Below, piece after piece: positions 13,230 through 26,700 of a DNA stretch of 64,000 nt (the stretch's first letter is position 1; each line of letters starts with the position of its first letter). Position numbers and translations under genes: made by a program. Under the pieces are notes generated by a model that was not told the origin of the DNA, made no database searches, and worked only from the letters and a program-made list of their open reading frames with translations. The DNA is from Ptychodera flava (lineage: Eukaryota; Hemichordata; Enteropneusta; Ptychoderidae): the NCBI RefSeq assembly GCF_041260155.1, contig NC_091928.1:43364137-43428136 (forward strand). Direction: 5' to 3'.

Positions 13230-16200
13230 ATGTATATATCACAATTCTTCAATGTCTAGATGATATGTTTGCAATAGTATTATATATACAAATAAACACA
13301 AATCCACATAACTACACACCATTATTATAAGGATAGAAGATAAATAACGCCAGTAACACTCATTCATCAACCAAATTCATTTTCTTGTCACTTTTGTGCC
13401 AAAATTGTATTTTGGAAATGAATCAAGACCAGTTACCAGGCCTAGTCATTACTTTTCAGTTCTCTGGTGAACCAATCGAATACGCAAATAACCTTTTCCA
13501 CCGTGAAAATTTACTCTAAGAATGTAAAGACGCCAATGTTCACATTATAACAAAAAATATGTGTATGCAATAACAGCTACATTTTCCGAAGAGGCTATTC
13601 AAATTATATTGACAATTAAGCTGTAAGAGAAATCTTGACTCACAGGGACAGAAATAAAAATATAAATTCGAACGCTAGACTATAGGGCAGAAACAGAGGC
13701 ATACAGCTTCAAATTCATCCTCTTGGAAGGCGGTGTTCAAGATTTACACAGAGTAGCAAACATGACGTAAACTAAGTAATCCAAGTCAGTTTCTGTGCCC
13801 TACATTTTCTTTAAAGTGAAAGACTTAAACTTTTGCTCACACTTTCCTCAAGTCGTCTTTCAAACATTCTCCTTCAAAATCAAGAATAAAAATCGTGGGT
13901 CACCTTGCAAATTTTGGAACTAGAGAAACAAATAACCCTAGATATACCGATATTTGAAATTCAAAATGGCCGCCATCCCTGTGTTAACTCCACGGTAAAA
14001 ACTAAGACGACAGTTTTTCTTGCAGATCAGAAAAAAATTGCAGAAATTTGAGAGTCCGAATATCTATCCCCGAGGCGCGTTCTACCTTAATCGAAAATAT
14101 CACGTCACGCTTTCATTTCAGACCGTTCACATGCTTATCAACATCCCGTATAAAGACATTACAAGGAACTTAACGTCAACGTTAAAGTCGATATACTTTT
14201 CGAGGACGACGCCATTGCACTTCCATTTTGTCGTCGACCAGGAAAGGACAGGCTACGTCTTAAGGACGTTCTTCTCAACATGGAACGTCCCTGGAGGTAA
14301 GTAATGACAAACACTTCTCTGTCAGCGGTTGTTACCCTTTAGACGTCGCTTGTCAGCACACCTAAGTTCGTTACTTCTTCATCACTATGGACTGTTTCTC
14401 TAATTCCATGAAGGCTGGCAAGGAGACAAACGGTTTATACGTCAAAATTCAGATGATACCGAACCTCCGTCCAGGATTGAAATTTGACTTTCGGTTTTTG
14501 TACACGGCCAAAAAAATTTCCAATTTCTACTCACACAGTCAAAAAAAAATGTAGTGTGTGCCTTGCTCTGAAAGATACTAGTATATCTCATGATAATATA
14601 ATTTTTCGAGCATGTAATCGCTCGTAATTCCAAATAGATCTAGTGACACTACTTTTCCTGGTAGAAATGCCTGCAGATTCTGTAAGCAGCTTAAAATACT
14701 GAGAAACCGAAAATTAAGAAACAATTTTTAATTGACCAGATGACAAATTAACCGATGCTATGTAAAAATATAAAATTACTTGCGCAATTATTATTTTCTT
14801 TATACTACTTTGAAGGCAAAAGCTTCGTTGTGCAATGTCATATGTCGATATTTATTCGAATTTTGCAGAGGGTTATCTTTTACGGCGTGTCGATAAATCT
14901 GATACGATGAACTCTGACCTCTAAAGGTCATTTCATAAATCACTGCTCTCATAATAAAACATGTCACAGATGCGACAGGAATTAAATCATACCATGTCCA
15001 TAATCTTCTAAAATCGGGGAAATGCAAATTTTGCAGTTTTTCGAAAAGGGTGACTCGATGGGGTCACTTTCAGGCGACACAAATACGGGATTTTACTCTG
15101 TTATAAAACCGAAAATTTGCTAATTTGTACCAGATCAAAATTGGTTAGAAGACCACATCAACGCAGAGAAGCACAAGGCGTGAAACAAAACAGCGAAAAT
15201 TCTTCGAGATGAAAAACTCGATTTTATTATAAGTCTCACACGAACATTCGTTTTTATACAAAACATAATATTCTGATAACTTATGAATTGCACTACATGC
15301 TGTGACAATATTCACACTTTTTTCAACCAACGCCTGACTGTACTAAAACGAGGGCGTCAGCTGTTCCGGTTTTTACCATTTAACAAGGTCTAAGCCGATA
15401 AACGTGGAAAGACAGGACGTATTATCTAAAGACGCTCACAATCGACTCATTTGCATATTTTAACGAAGACAAGAGAATAGATAATGCACTTAACACATAA
15501 ACTAACATTGCGATTTTTTCAACTGACTTGATCATTATTCCCTCATGTTTTGTTTGTTATTGTTTAAGAAGCCTGGACATTATTTGATCTGGTATTAACG
15601 ATATGCTGATTCCATACAGACGTGAATCGAAATAAACATTATATTGTGTAATTAATGTCTGTAAAATATGCTGCATCTCTGGTTGCAGCTCACGCCACTA
15701 ATCAATCAAATCATATCATATCACATCACATCACATCACATCATATCATATCATATCATACATATCATATCATATCATATCATATCATATCATGTCATAT
15801 CATATCATATCATATCATATCATATTATATCATGTCATGTCATGTCATGTCATGTCATGTCATATCATATCATTTCATGTCATATCATATCACATCACAT
15901 CACATCACATCACCTCACATCATATCATATCATATCGCATCATATTACGTCACATCATATCATACTATATCATATTACATTACATCATATCACAACATAT
16001 CATATCATATTATTCCATATCATGTCATATCATACCATACCATATCACATCATATCATATCATATCATGTATCACATATTATCTCATCATATCAAATCTG
16101 ATCATACATTTCATATCATATCTTACATCACATCACACCATATTATATCATATCATATCATGTCATATCATAAAATGAAATGTCATATCACAGCATGCCA

Positions 16201-19200
16201 TGTCACATCCTGTCATGTGAAGTCACACCATAGCACATCACTTAACATCACATTACAGTACATTGCATCGTATCACATTACAGCATAATGTTGCACATAA
16301 CATCACATCACACTCTGCCACACCACACCACACCGCACCGCACCACACAACACCATACCACACCACATCACACAACATCACATAACAGCACAATACATCA
16401 CAGCACATCGTAGGACATCACACAATATCATATCCCATCACATCAATGCCATACTCGTAACGTTAGTCGGCCCTGTCACCTATCTTCTTTGAATCAAAAA
16501 AGCTAATTTGTTTATAAATAATCTCTTTCAGTAAACTGCTCGACTCACTTCTCCTCCGAACTTCTTGACCTGATGTCAAATCCATCGACAAGGATACCAA
16601 GGGTAAGAAATTTGAAAAAAATGGAAAAAGTTGATAAATGCGAACATTTAAATCAATTTAAAAACAGTCATACAGAATTATAACTTTGACTTTTCAAATA
16701 CGCTTGTCAAATAAATCTTGAGTGTAATTAGTCTCAAAGCTTGTTCACTACTTGTTGAAGATGTAACTTCGCCCCTTTATCTGTAAATCTGACGACTTTT
16801 GTCTCTGTATTTTTGAGTTTTACCCAATCATGTACCAGTAAGCCAGTGGATGTCACTTATTCACTCCATCGTGAATTGGAATACGTAATCTGATTAGTTC
16901 TTGAGTTAATTGTCACCGATATGGAAGATAGTGTCAACAACATGTAACAAATACCAAACGAAAATCAAGTGTATCATAGAACATACCGCTTAACAATAAC
17001 CATAATTACTTTCTAAACTGATTATAAATCTGCAGATGTTACATGAAATAATCACAAGTGCATAAAATGATGGTTTTTAAACAACTTAGTATTAGAATAA
17101 CTTTGCACACATATTCTTCCTTCCACAGTTAATGTACTTTGATTGGAACACTATCTTCCTCGGTGATCCCGCGGAAGTCTGGGTAGAGTTTAACAACTTC
17201 GGACCAACCCAAGCCATAGGCGTGGTGGGACTGACGATGGCGCCGGAGGATCTGAACGTGAATCTGATGCTGTTGCGAATGGACGCTCTCATTGATCTGA
17301 AAGCCGACGAGGTTCTGCAAAAGCTGGGAATAGGATCAGTTCCAGCTGATCCCGTGGAACACACCAATGAACTCCATAAGGTGCGTTTTCCTCAAATCAG
17401 TTGACCAAACGATCATGCATCGGGTGACGTGATAAGTTGGTGAAGAATTGGGTTAATATGACGACAAAAACAAACAAAGAGACAACAAACAAACAAACAA
17501 ACAAACAAATAAACAAAGAAAACCTAAAACTTACGTCAATAAGAAATCGACAATTCGATTGTTGTTATCTGATAGATGTAGAAATGTCTGTTATTGTCAA
17601 TAGTATGATTGCTCTATTTTTAGGTCTTGAATTATTTCAATCCTTAGCCAATAAAGATTTGTATTCGAGTCTCAGCAAATAGTGCTTTATTTTGCTCGAG
17701 GGGACATCCGACTACATTGGATTCAGTGTTGAAACTTTTCTGTTCGTTCACTACATAGTGGAAAAAGGGACAAAAATTCTGTCAAGTCACTTGCCAGACC
17801 ATTATTGTTACTTGGTTTAACGCCTCTTCCCGTCAGCTGCGATGGCCGAGCGGTTAAGGCGTTGGACTTGAAATCCAATGGGGTTTCCCCGCGCAGGTTC
17901 AAGTCCTGCTCGCAGCGAGTGGCGTCCGTCAACGGACGTTTATTGTGTTTTATTTGTATTTATTGTGTTTTTTTGTATCGGTGATGGAAGGGGAAAGTTT
18001 CCGGTCGACACGGAGGACGAAAATCTCAATTAATTAGACTTACCCGAGAGATTATTACAGAGTACTTTGACAAACTGTTACGTCTTTCACATGACAGTTG
18101 GTTCCAAATGTTACTTTTGTTCGCCTTTCATTTAACTTCTTTTGATGTTTGAAAGATTCACTTTTGTTTTTCAGGCGGTGTCAACCCTCGCTCAAAGTAA
18201 CCCAGAAGCCATCTTCCTGTTGCCATGCAACTACAACTTGGATTTTTCAAATTCTTCCTTGGTGAGCTTGACTTTTTTCATTTCCAATAAAATCATAATT
18301 TGCCATCTTTATAAAAAAAATTCAACACCTATGTAGTGGTTTATATAATGGCGATATGTTTGGACTCCCTCGGGGAATCAAGTTATACCTAATTTCACGC
18401 CACGCGTTGCCATGGCGATCAATGCCGCTGTTATGGCAACACTGCCATGGCGACAAAATTTATCTGCATTGCTACGGCAACTAAAGTTATCTGACCCATC
18501 AATGCAATGATTTTCGCGCAATCAATGAGGCATTATCAACAGAAAATCTTCCTCATGTAAAACGCACTTTTATCGGGGGCATTATTCTAAAATTATTTAC
18601 TTTAGGAATTAATATATTCCTCACATATTTTTCACCACACTCAAGGATTGTTACCTGCAACTGGGAAACGTCGTCTCCTTCCAATCACCCGAATCGTTCG
18701 GCGAAGACGAACAGTTCAATATCGATTATCGAGGGTCGTTCAGGAATCAATACTTCAGTCTTCTCGACTACGATGGCAACTTGTTCCGTAATAAAATCAT
18801 CGGGTGCGGCATCAACATCACTAAACCGGAGAAAGTTGTTAAACTGGTACGTAGAATTTTGCCAAAATTACACACACACACATTACAAAGGAAAGTAGCT
18901 ACCGACTCAGCGTTGACAATATGCAAAAGTGTGTTTGTGGCAAACTTCAAAAATACATGACTTCGATTACTCAATGATTTATTGATTTATTTGATTTTAA
19001 TTACGTACATTGAATTAAATGATTGTATAAATGTTGTACTCGTTTTCTTTCAATCGGTGCTTCACACAAAATTTGGTGCGGAAAATGTAATGATTGTGGC
19101 GCTTACAGCCTTAGAAAGATATGTAAACCTTAAGACACTAATAAGATCGTCACTTGAATTACAAAATTGATGTAGCCTTCCAAATTTCACATTTATCAAT

Positions 19201-20668
19201 CGACATACTACTATCACTACAAAAAAGCTGCACTCTATTAGGTCCCACCGAGATTTGAACTCGGATCGCTGGATTCAGAGTCCAGAGTGCTAACCATTAC
19301 ACCATGGGACCCTAGTACGTTAGAATAGTGTGAAGCAATGCTTTATTGCATAGCCCTCGAAACTCCAGACAGTCCTGTTTCAATCTGTTTTGCTTTTCTT
19401 ATTTTTATCCTCTTCAAGCAGGAAAGGTAAATCTTGAGACACTAAGATCGTCACTTGAATTATAAAAATGATGTAGCCTTCCAAATTTCACTTATATCAA
19501 TCGACAACACTATTATCACTACAAAAAAGCTGCACTCTATTAGGTCCCACCGAGATTTGAACTCGGATCGCTGGATTCAGAGTCCAGAGTGCTAACCATT
19601 ACACCATGGGACCCTAGTACGTTAGAATAGTGTGAAGCAATGCTTTATAGCCCTCGAAACTCCAGACAGTCCTGTTTCAATCTGTTTTGCTTTTCTTATT
19701 TTTATCCTCTTCAAGCAAGAAAGGTAAATATTGAGACACTAAGATCGTCACTTGAATTATAAAATTGATGTAGCCTTCCAAATTTCACATATATCAATCG
19801 ACGTACTACTATCACTACAAAAAAGATGCACTCTATTAGGTCCCACCGAGATTTGAACTCGGATCGCTGGATTCAGAGTCCAGAGTGCTAACCATTACAC
19901 CATGGGACCCCAGCACATTCGAAGAGTGTGAAGCAGTACTTTTATTGCATAGCCCTCGAAATTCCAGACAGTCCTGTTTCAATCTGTTTTCTTTTTCTTT
20001 TTTTTATCCTCTCTCCTTCAAGCAAGAAAGGTAAATCTTAAGGCACTAAGATCGTCACTTGAATTACAAAATTGATGTAGCCTAATCCGCCTATTTCAAT
20101 CGACATAACATGTTTCCTACTATCACTACAAAAAAGCTGCACTCTATTAGGTCCCACCGAGATTTGAACTCGGATCGCTGGATTCAAAGTCCAGAGTGCT
20201 AACCATTACACCATGGGACCCCTGCACTTTCGAAGAGTGTGAAGCAATACTTTTATTGCATAGCCCTGGAAATTCCAGACAGTCCTGTTTCAATCTGTTT
20301 TGTTTTTCTTATGTTTATCCTCTCTCTTTCTTTCAGTTCCGTAACGGTGAACTTGACTGTTCCGTCTTCTTTGCAAGAGAAAATATGGTTTTGAGAACAC
20401 ACACCTACTTCATTGGCAATTTGCCAGTAAGTTATATCCATATTATATTTTCATGACATGTCCCTTTAGACTCAAATTGTAGATCAAAGAAAAAATCACA
20501 AATTGGATGATATATACGATGTATGATAAACAAATAAACGAGCTATCCTCCATCTCTTGCCAATGGAGATGCCAAGGATAGATTACCATTTATGATTGAA
20601 GCAACTGGGCTCAGAAAAAGTTACAAAGAATGGCTGAGATGCTGGCACTGGTGTCAAGATCGAATATA

Positions 20669-20744
<76 letters not shown>

Positions 20745-23700
20745 TATGACACACAGAGGGAGAATATATGAGAGAGAGATGTATTTGAATCATAATAAAA
20801 GTTGATGGTATGAGTGATACATACAGTTCTAATTAAAGACTTTAACCTTAAAGCCCGTGTTCTAAATATACAATTTCTCTTTGTTTTCGTAGACTGAGAA
20901 AGATTCTCCTCCAATCGAGATAACACTGTCCCTACAATCAACCTTCGACAGGTTTTATCAGATGTTGGAAAGAATTGCAACTTACTGGACAGGTACGCAT
21001 GGAGTTTCATCATTGTCCTTAATCTGTAACAAAAGAAGAGTAGGCTAAAATAGCAAATCAAATTAACACGCAAGCATGGCCATTCATGCCAAATTGAGAT
21101 ACCATAATATTGTGTCCCATAAGGCCCTGTCTCTTCGAATACACAATAAAAATCACAATGCATTATGTAAATTGAACTTTCGTTGTTCCTTGAATGATGT
21201 CATGTTTACGATTTATGTTTTTTTTGTATTTCTGTAAGGGAAGATAATTTACACGTATGATTGTTTTTTTAACCTCCATGGTCTGACGAATGGTACAGAA
21301 ACAAGTACCTGCACCTTTTGATGTTTTTTTTCACTATTATTTTTGTATGGCAACTGCCAGTTCCTGTTCTACTCCCAAGAGCATGTGTAGATACACAGTA
21401 TTCAGCTTGTCAACTCAGCCTGTACATGTGTAGACTGCATTGTTACTGTTGTGTTGACAAGTGAATTCTGGTCCGGACTAGAATTCAAATGTAAACAATA
21501 ACAGTGCTGGCTAAACAGTTTATGTTCCAACATCCATTCTGGTGTAGTAATGGAAAGTGAAGTTGACAGGAAAACAAAAGTAGTGAGACAATTCCATAAA
21601 ATTACAACTACTGGCCCTCTAAAACATATTATTCGAGCGCCACGCTTCCATCATACTGTACTGACATGGCACTGTATTTTCACCAGGCCCAATCAGTGTG
21701 GCTGTGTACGCCACAGACACCCAGATACAACTCATACCAGCCATGTTTGAAATGTCACAGATTCTGAAGAACCGACAGAACGTCGCCGTTCACGTTGGAT
21801 ATGTGGAGCGAGAAGTGGTGAGTAGTCCCGCGTCGCTCGTTATTTTTCTTAACAGCCTGGTTGGGTGTTGCACTAAATCTTAATCTAAGGATAATCCATT
21901 TTCTTTATTCATAAAGTCTCGCAAACTTAAAATGGGGATATGTGTAAACAAGTATGGGTGGGGGTGAAATAAAGATGTTTGTATTAAATAAGGGGTAGGC
22001 ATTTCTCAAGGACATGCTCAAACTGATCAACTAGAACAACTGACTTAATGGGTGGGAAAGATAGTGACACAGACTTGGGAGACAGAGAGTCAGGCGAACA
22101 GGCGGGCAAACAGTATCATGAATGGAATCTGGCCATCTTTTCGCTGGGAGTTACATATGAGCCAAGAGCCACGGCGACGAGAGATTCATAAGTAACGCTA
22201 GTCAGCTGCAGTACATTTTGTTTCTTTCAACGTGTACGCGTTTTTATCATGAGCCATAATTTCTGATTCCCTCAGTGTTGAATGTGACATATCCAATTTT
22301 AATCGCAAAAGTTCCTGGCTAACAAAATCCTCACAGTACCGAAGCCAATAAAATCCCCTAAACGTTCTAGTTCTTTGAGTGCACAAACAGTGAAAAGGCA
22401 CAAATGCAGTTGACGAATTAAGACATTTTTTGAAAGACAATCATTTAAAAAATATTTATTGTGGGCCATTTAATCAGAAACTTGAAATGAATACCTTCAA
22501 TATCTCATTTATATCACTAAAAATACACCTCTTACTTTCACCGACCTCCAATCTTAATTTTGTATTCGTTCAGTTGTTAACATTGGTCTTCATTACAGGG
22601 ACAATATCCATTTAATCACATGAGAAACATCGCTATGGAAGAAGTCAACACAACTTACCTCTACATTGGCGAAATCGATTTCTTGTATAAACCTACTTTA
22701 TACGAAGAACTGAAGTAAGTATAATTTTCATCGTGGATTGGTTTGTGGTCAAGATAGTCTGACAGATAATATTTGTAATCTTTGTAATATTTGGACCATT
22801 TTCTTCCGGTAAAGCAGCAGATGGACACACTTTCTTATTCTGCTGTGTAGAGAGTATAGAATAACAATAATCTTGTTTGTCATTATAATACATTGTGTCC
22901 AATATACAGTTGACAAACCAACTCTCGTTCGGAATCAAAATTCAATTGTCAACTATAACATGCGGGTTACGCACACGCAGGCTGTGTTGAAAAAATGAGG
23001 ACAATTCAATTTGAGTAGAGGAAGAAATTATATTTTATATACAGGACAAAATTACTAGAAATACTACATCAAGCTTTGTGTGTGACGAATCTTAACCCGA
23101 ATGGAGTGTAGTTGACACTAGTTGAAAATTTACGTGATCTCCAGGCAATATTCATATCAAAAAATCATTATTGAAATAAAATATTTCAAGTAGGGTCGTT
23201 CCAGTCTCAATGGGTTGTCAGACTGACTTAAACGCATGTGCCGCGCATTATCCGTTGGTGACGTTTGTGTTTCGGATGAAATGGCTGACATATTGTGTGT
23301 TGTGCAAATTTGGCCAATTCAGTGAAAGCGTTCGCTTGCATGTGTCTGATTGGTCGATTAGCTGTCACTTTTTGTAGGACGAGAGTTTGGTTGAATCACA
23401 GTGCCTCTATGAAACGAGGGACTGTGGTTAACGTTGTACCAACAAAAGAGCACGCCAATCTTGACAAAATATTGAGATACTGCACTCGAGACGCAATGTG
23501 ATGTTTCAAGTTGGCAAATTTCTTTAAGGATATATCAGATTATCAAAAACAATGTGCCAGTCCATTGTTTTCTCATCAAAGAATTTTCATTAAAGAATTT
23601 ACGGTCAAGTATTATATAATATGATGGATACTATGTCTACTCTTGTCATGATATTAGATTTGTGTGCTTAGTCTTGGGTCAGTATAACATACATACATAC

Positions 23701-26700
23701 ATACATACATACATACATACATACATACATACATACATACATACATACATACATACATACATACATACATACATACATACATACATACATACATACATAC
23801 ATACATACATACATACATACATACATACATACGTACGTACATACATACATAGTGAATACATACATACATACATACATACATACATACATACATACATACA
23901 TACATACATACATACATACATACATACATACATACATACATACATACATACATACATACATACATACATACATAAATACATACATACATACATACATACA
24001 TAGTGATAATGGTAGCCATGTATCTTCATTAACGCAGTATATTAAATGTTTGTAGCACATAATGAACTCACTTTCACTGACTTCCTTACAGGGACATCGT
24101 GCAGTGGTTTGTAACAAGCGGTGGTGGTATGGACATGAAGGTGAGAAAATTTTTAAAAAATATCGCAAATGGGATAATGAGAAAGCAGTCGTGTTATTAC
24201 TCCAATACAAACAATTATATAAGGCATTTGTAAAATAGTGACCCACGTATGCGACAAACCTAGCAACAACGCACACGCCAGCTGTTGTAGTCATTGTGCT
24301 CCAAAGCAAACAAATCCTTAGTGCGTTGCCATCTATGTGTATTGCGGTGTTTGCAATAAATAATGGCACAAAAAACTGATCTCCTGCTTGTCACATTCCA
24401 GGCTTTGGTTGTACCAGCTTATGAAGTGAACAGATTAAACGTCAGTTATATTCCCAGCACCAAGGCTGAACTCATCAGACTCTGGGACAATGAAGACTTA
24501 CATCTCTTCCAGTAAGTTGTGAAGAAGTCTGCCTGACGACTTTGTCATCTCTCCAAAAATGAATCGGCAAATTATATCTCATTCATAATCCTAAGAATTG
24601 ATGAATTTAATCAGTATGATTGTACTTGCCTGGAAATATTGAATTGTATTGAGTTGATATTGAGGCGTATGTTAAAATGACGTTTTATAGTACTACTTAT
24701 AATGGCTTAATGACAAAATGCATCTTTGGACAGATTTTAGGAACCTCGAAATCTTACAATTGTCGACTTGCTTCCTGATGTATAGATATCTAAAACAACT
24801 ATAGTAAAAAGAATTTAATGGAATTTATTACCGACTTGTTTCTGAGAAAGTAAAATATTTATTTTGTCGCACAAGTCATTTTCGAATTGCAAATATCGGT
24901 AAAAGATAAGAGTGTCATAGGTCATTTCGAAAGGTAACCATTTTGAACATGAAAATGAGTAGATTGTAGGTACCAGCACAAGCATAGCCTTACATCTCTG
25001 GTTTGTGTATCGCCTGGACTGTATCTCACTGAAACAGTGGTACGTTTTATCCGCGTCTCTGTGAACGCCATGTTCCGTTCAATTTCTGATGAGTTGGACG
25101 AATTATTTCTATTGACAGCTTCTGGGATTTCCCTCAAGGCCATTTACCGTCAAACTACACCAAGATTATGCTTGAAGATCAACCCTACCCGGTAAGTCAA
25201 TTGATGTGACAGTACTTTTACACTGTATACTACAGCATTGGTTTATAAATTGCCACTTTGTCTTACGGGGCGAAGGTCATCACATCCAAATATGGGCAGC
25301 TTTCTTGTACATGCGCAGTGTTTTCCTTCAGCAACATTTGGTGATAGCAAATCAAAAATTAAGCCATGAAATTCTTAAAATTACGACAATCAGTGATATA
25401 TTTCGATCAGATTTCAACAGATGTTGTTCAATTCTTCCTGGGTGGTATTGTTTCCATGTGACCTTTGACCTTAGTGCTGACGACTGTTGTTCTGTAGGGA
25501 AGACATTTGCACTGTACAAGACTGTGCTAACACTGGACATTTTGATAAATTGAGATAATCTTAGGGGGTTCAGTTGTTTAAAACGTTGTCTGATGGCCCT
25601 CTATCCCTCTATAAAATCGGCTTCATTTTCACAACGACTACAGGACAAGCGTTTTTCAGGGTTCGCAAGGAAGTTTCATATCTGAAACAACAATTCCATT
25701 AAAATACCATCACTTTGACAATCATCAATCCAAATTTTCGATCTTGCTGTGGAAATCTCAGCTAAACACCAACGTGAAAATCACTATCAATGCTATATGA
25801 AACAGACGGTCACCTTTCGTGACCTGCAATGACAATGCCCAGAAAATAATGTTGCCATGGCGTCTGTTAATTTATCTTCATCCCTGCATTTGCTATGGTA
25901 GCAATCGTTCCCGTGACGCCGCGGGTGTAGCCTATCTGATTAGCGCAAAGGTGTTCCCCTAGAAAGACTGTAACATTTTGCATCAAATTTCAACCATTGT
26001 TTTGATTTCAGATCGTTTGGGAGAAAGGATACGAACCATACGTTGTGCTCCTGAACAAGGCTTTACCGGAGTTTCCTCTTCGGTTTTCTGGGCAAGGTCA
26101 CGACAAGATCGCCTTCATCCACATCCTTGTACTCTTGGGGTAAGTTGAACCCACTGTCAGTGACTCAACACTCGTTGGACACTAAAGTCGCTCTTCATCG
26201 TACTTTACCATTGAATGTCAAATCTTCTCAAAATCAACCAATCAATCATATGTATACATCCATTAGCAGATACCAGAAACTGGTATCATCTTTTTTTGTG
26301 GGTTGCAAGTGAGCTTTCTCAACAACTCTCTCAATGCATGGTCTAACCAACATACATAACTTATCAATCAATTAATGTAATGAATACGAGGATTAAAATC
26401 AGAGACTTTGCCCTGTGAAGGTCAAAGGTCACTCGTTCCTGTTTAATATACCGGAATTGAATTTCCATACCAAAATCTTACGATTCAAGAATTTTTCCCC
26501 AAGAGAGAGACACTAATGACAGTCCTTGTGAACATTTCTGATTACTGCAAAACGAAAAAAAAATGTTTGAAAAAGCCCTGATGTGGTCGAAAGTTGGCAT
26601 TGCGATGGAAAAACTACATCAAATACAAGCACATGTAAATTGATACAGGCTTTTACAACTGGTTTTCAAACAATGGAAAGTTTCACACACCTTTTGCACT

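Noticed and set aside
14026-14121. Exon 3 of the LARGE-like gene starting at 14026 as the main form
   Set aside because: This part is family A repeat sequence; homology to LARGE begins at 14122 behind a good acceptor. It is kept only as a possible alternative form.
15655-16288. Overlapping 128-206 codon plus-strand frames rich in Ser, Tyr, His and Ile
   Set aside because: They are products of the 5-bp repeat array, with no codon or homology signal.
19081-20336. Regular 300-bp spacing as a CRISPR or satellite array
   Set aside because: The repeated core is a tRNA gene with its terminator, in an animal intron.
23654-24369. Long open frames encoding Met-Tyr-Val-Cys or Ile-His-Thr-Tyr repeats here and at 27482-28033 and 60927-61577
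   Set aside because: They are tetranucleotide microsatellites; a 4-bp repeat without stops is open in several frames.
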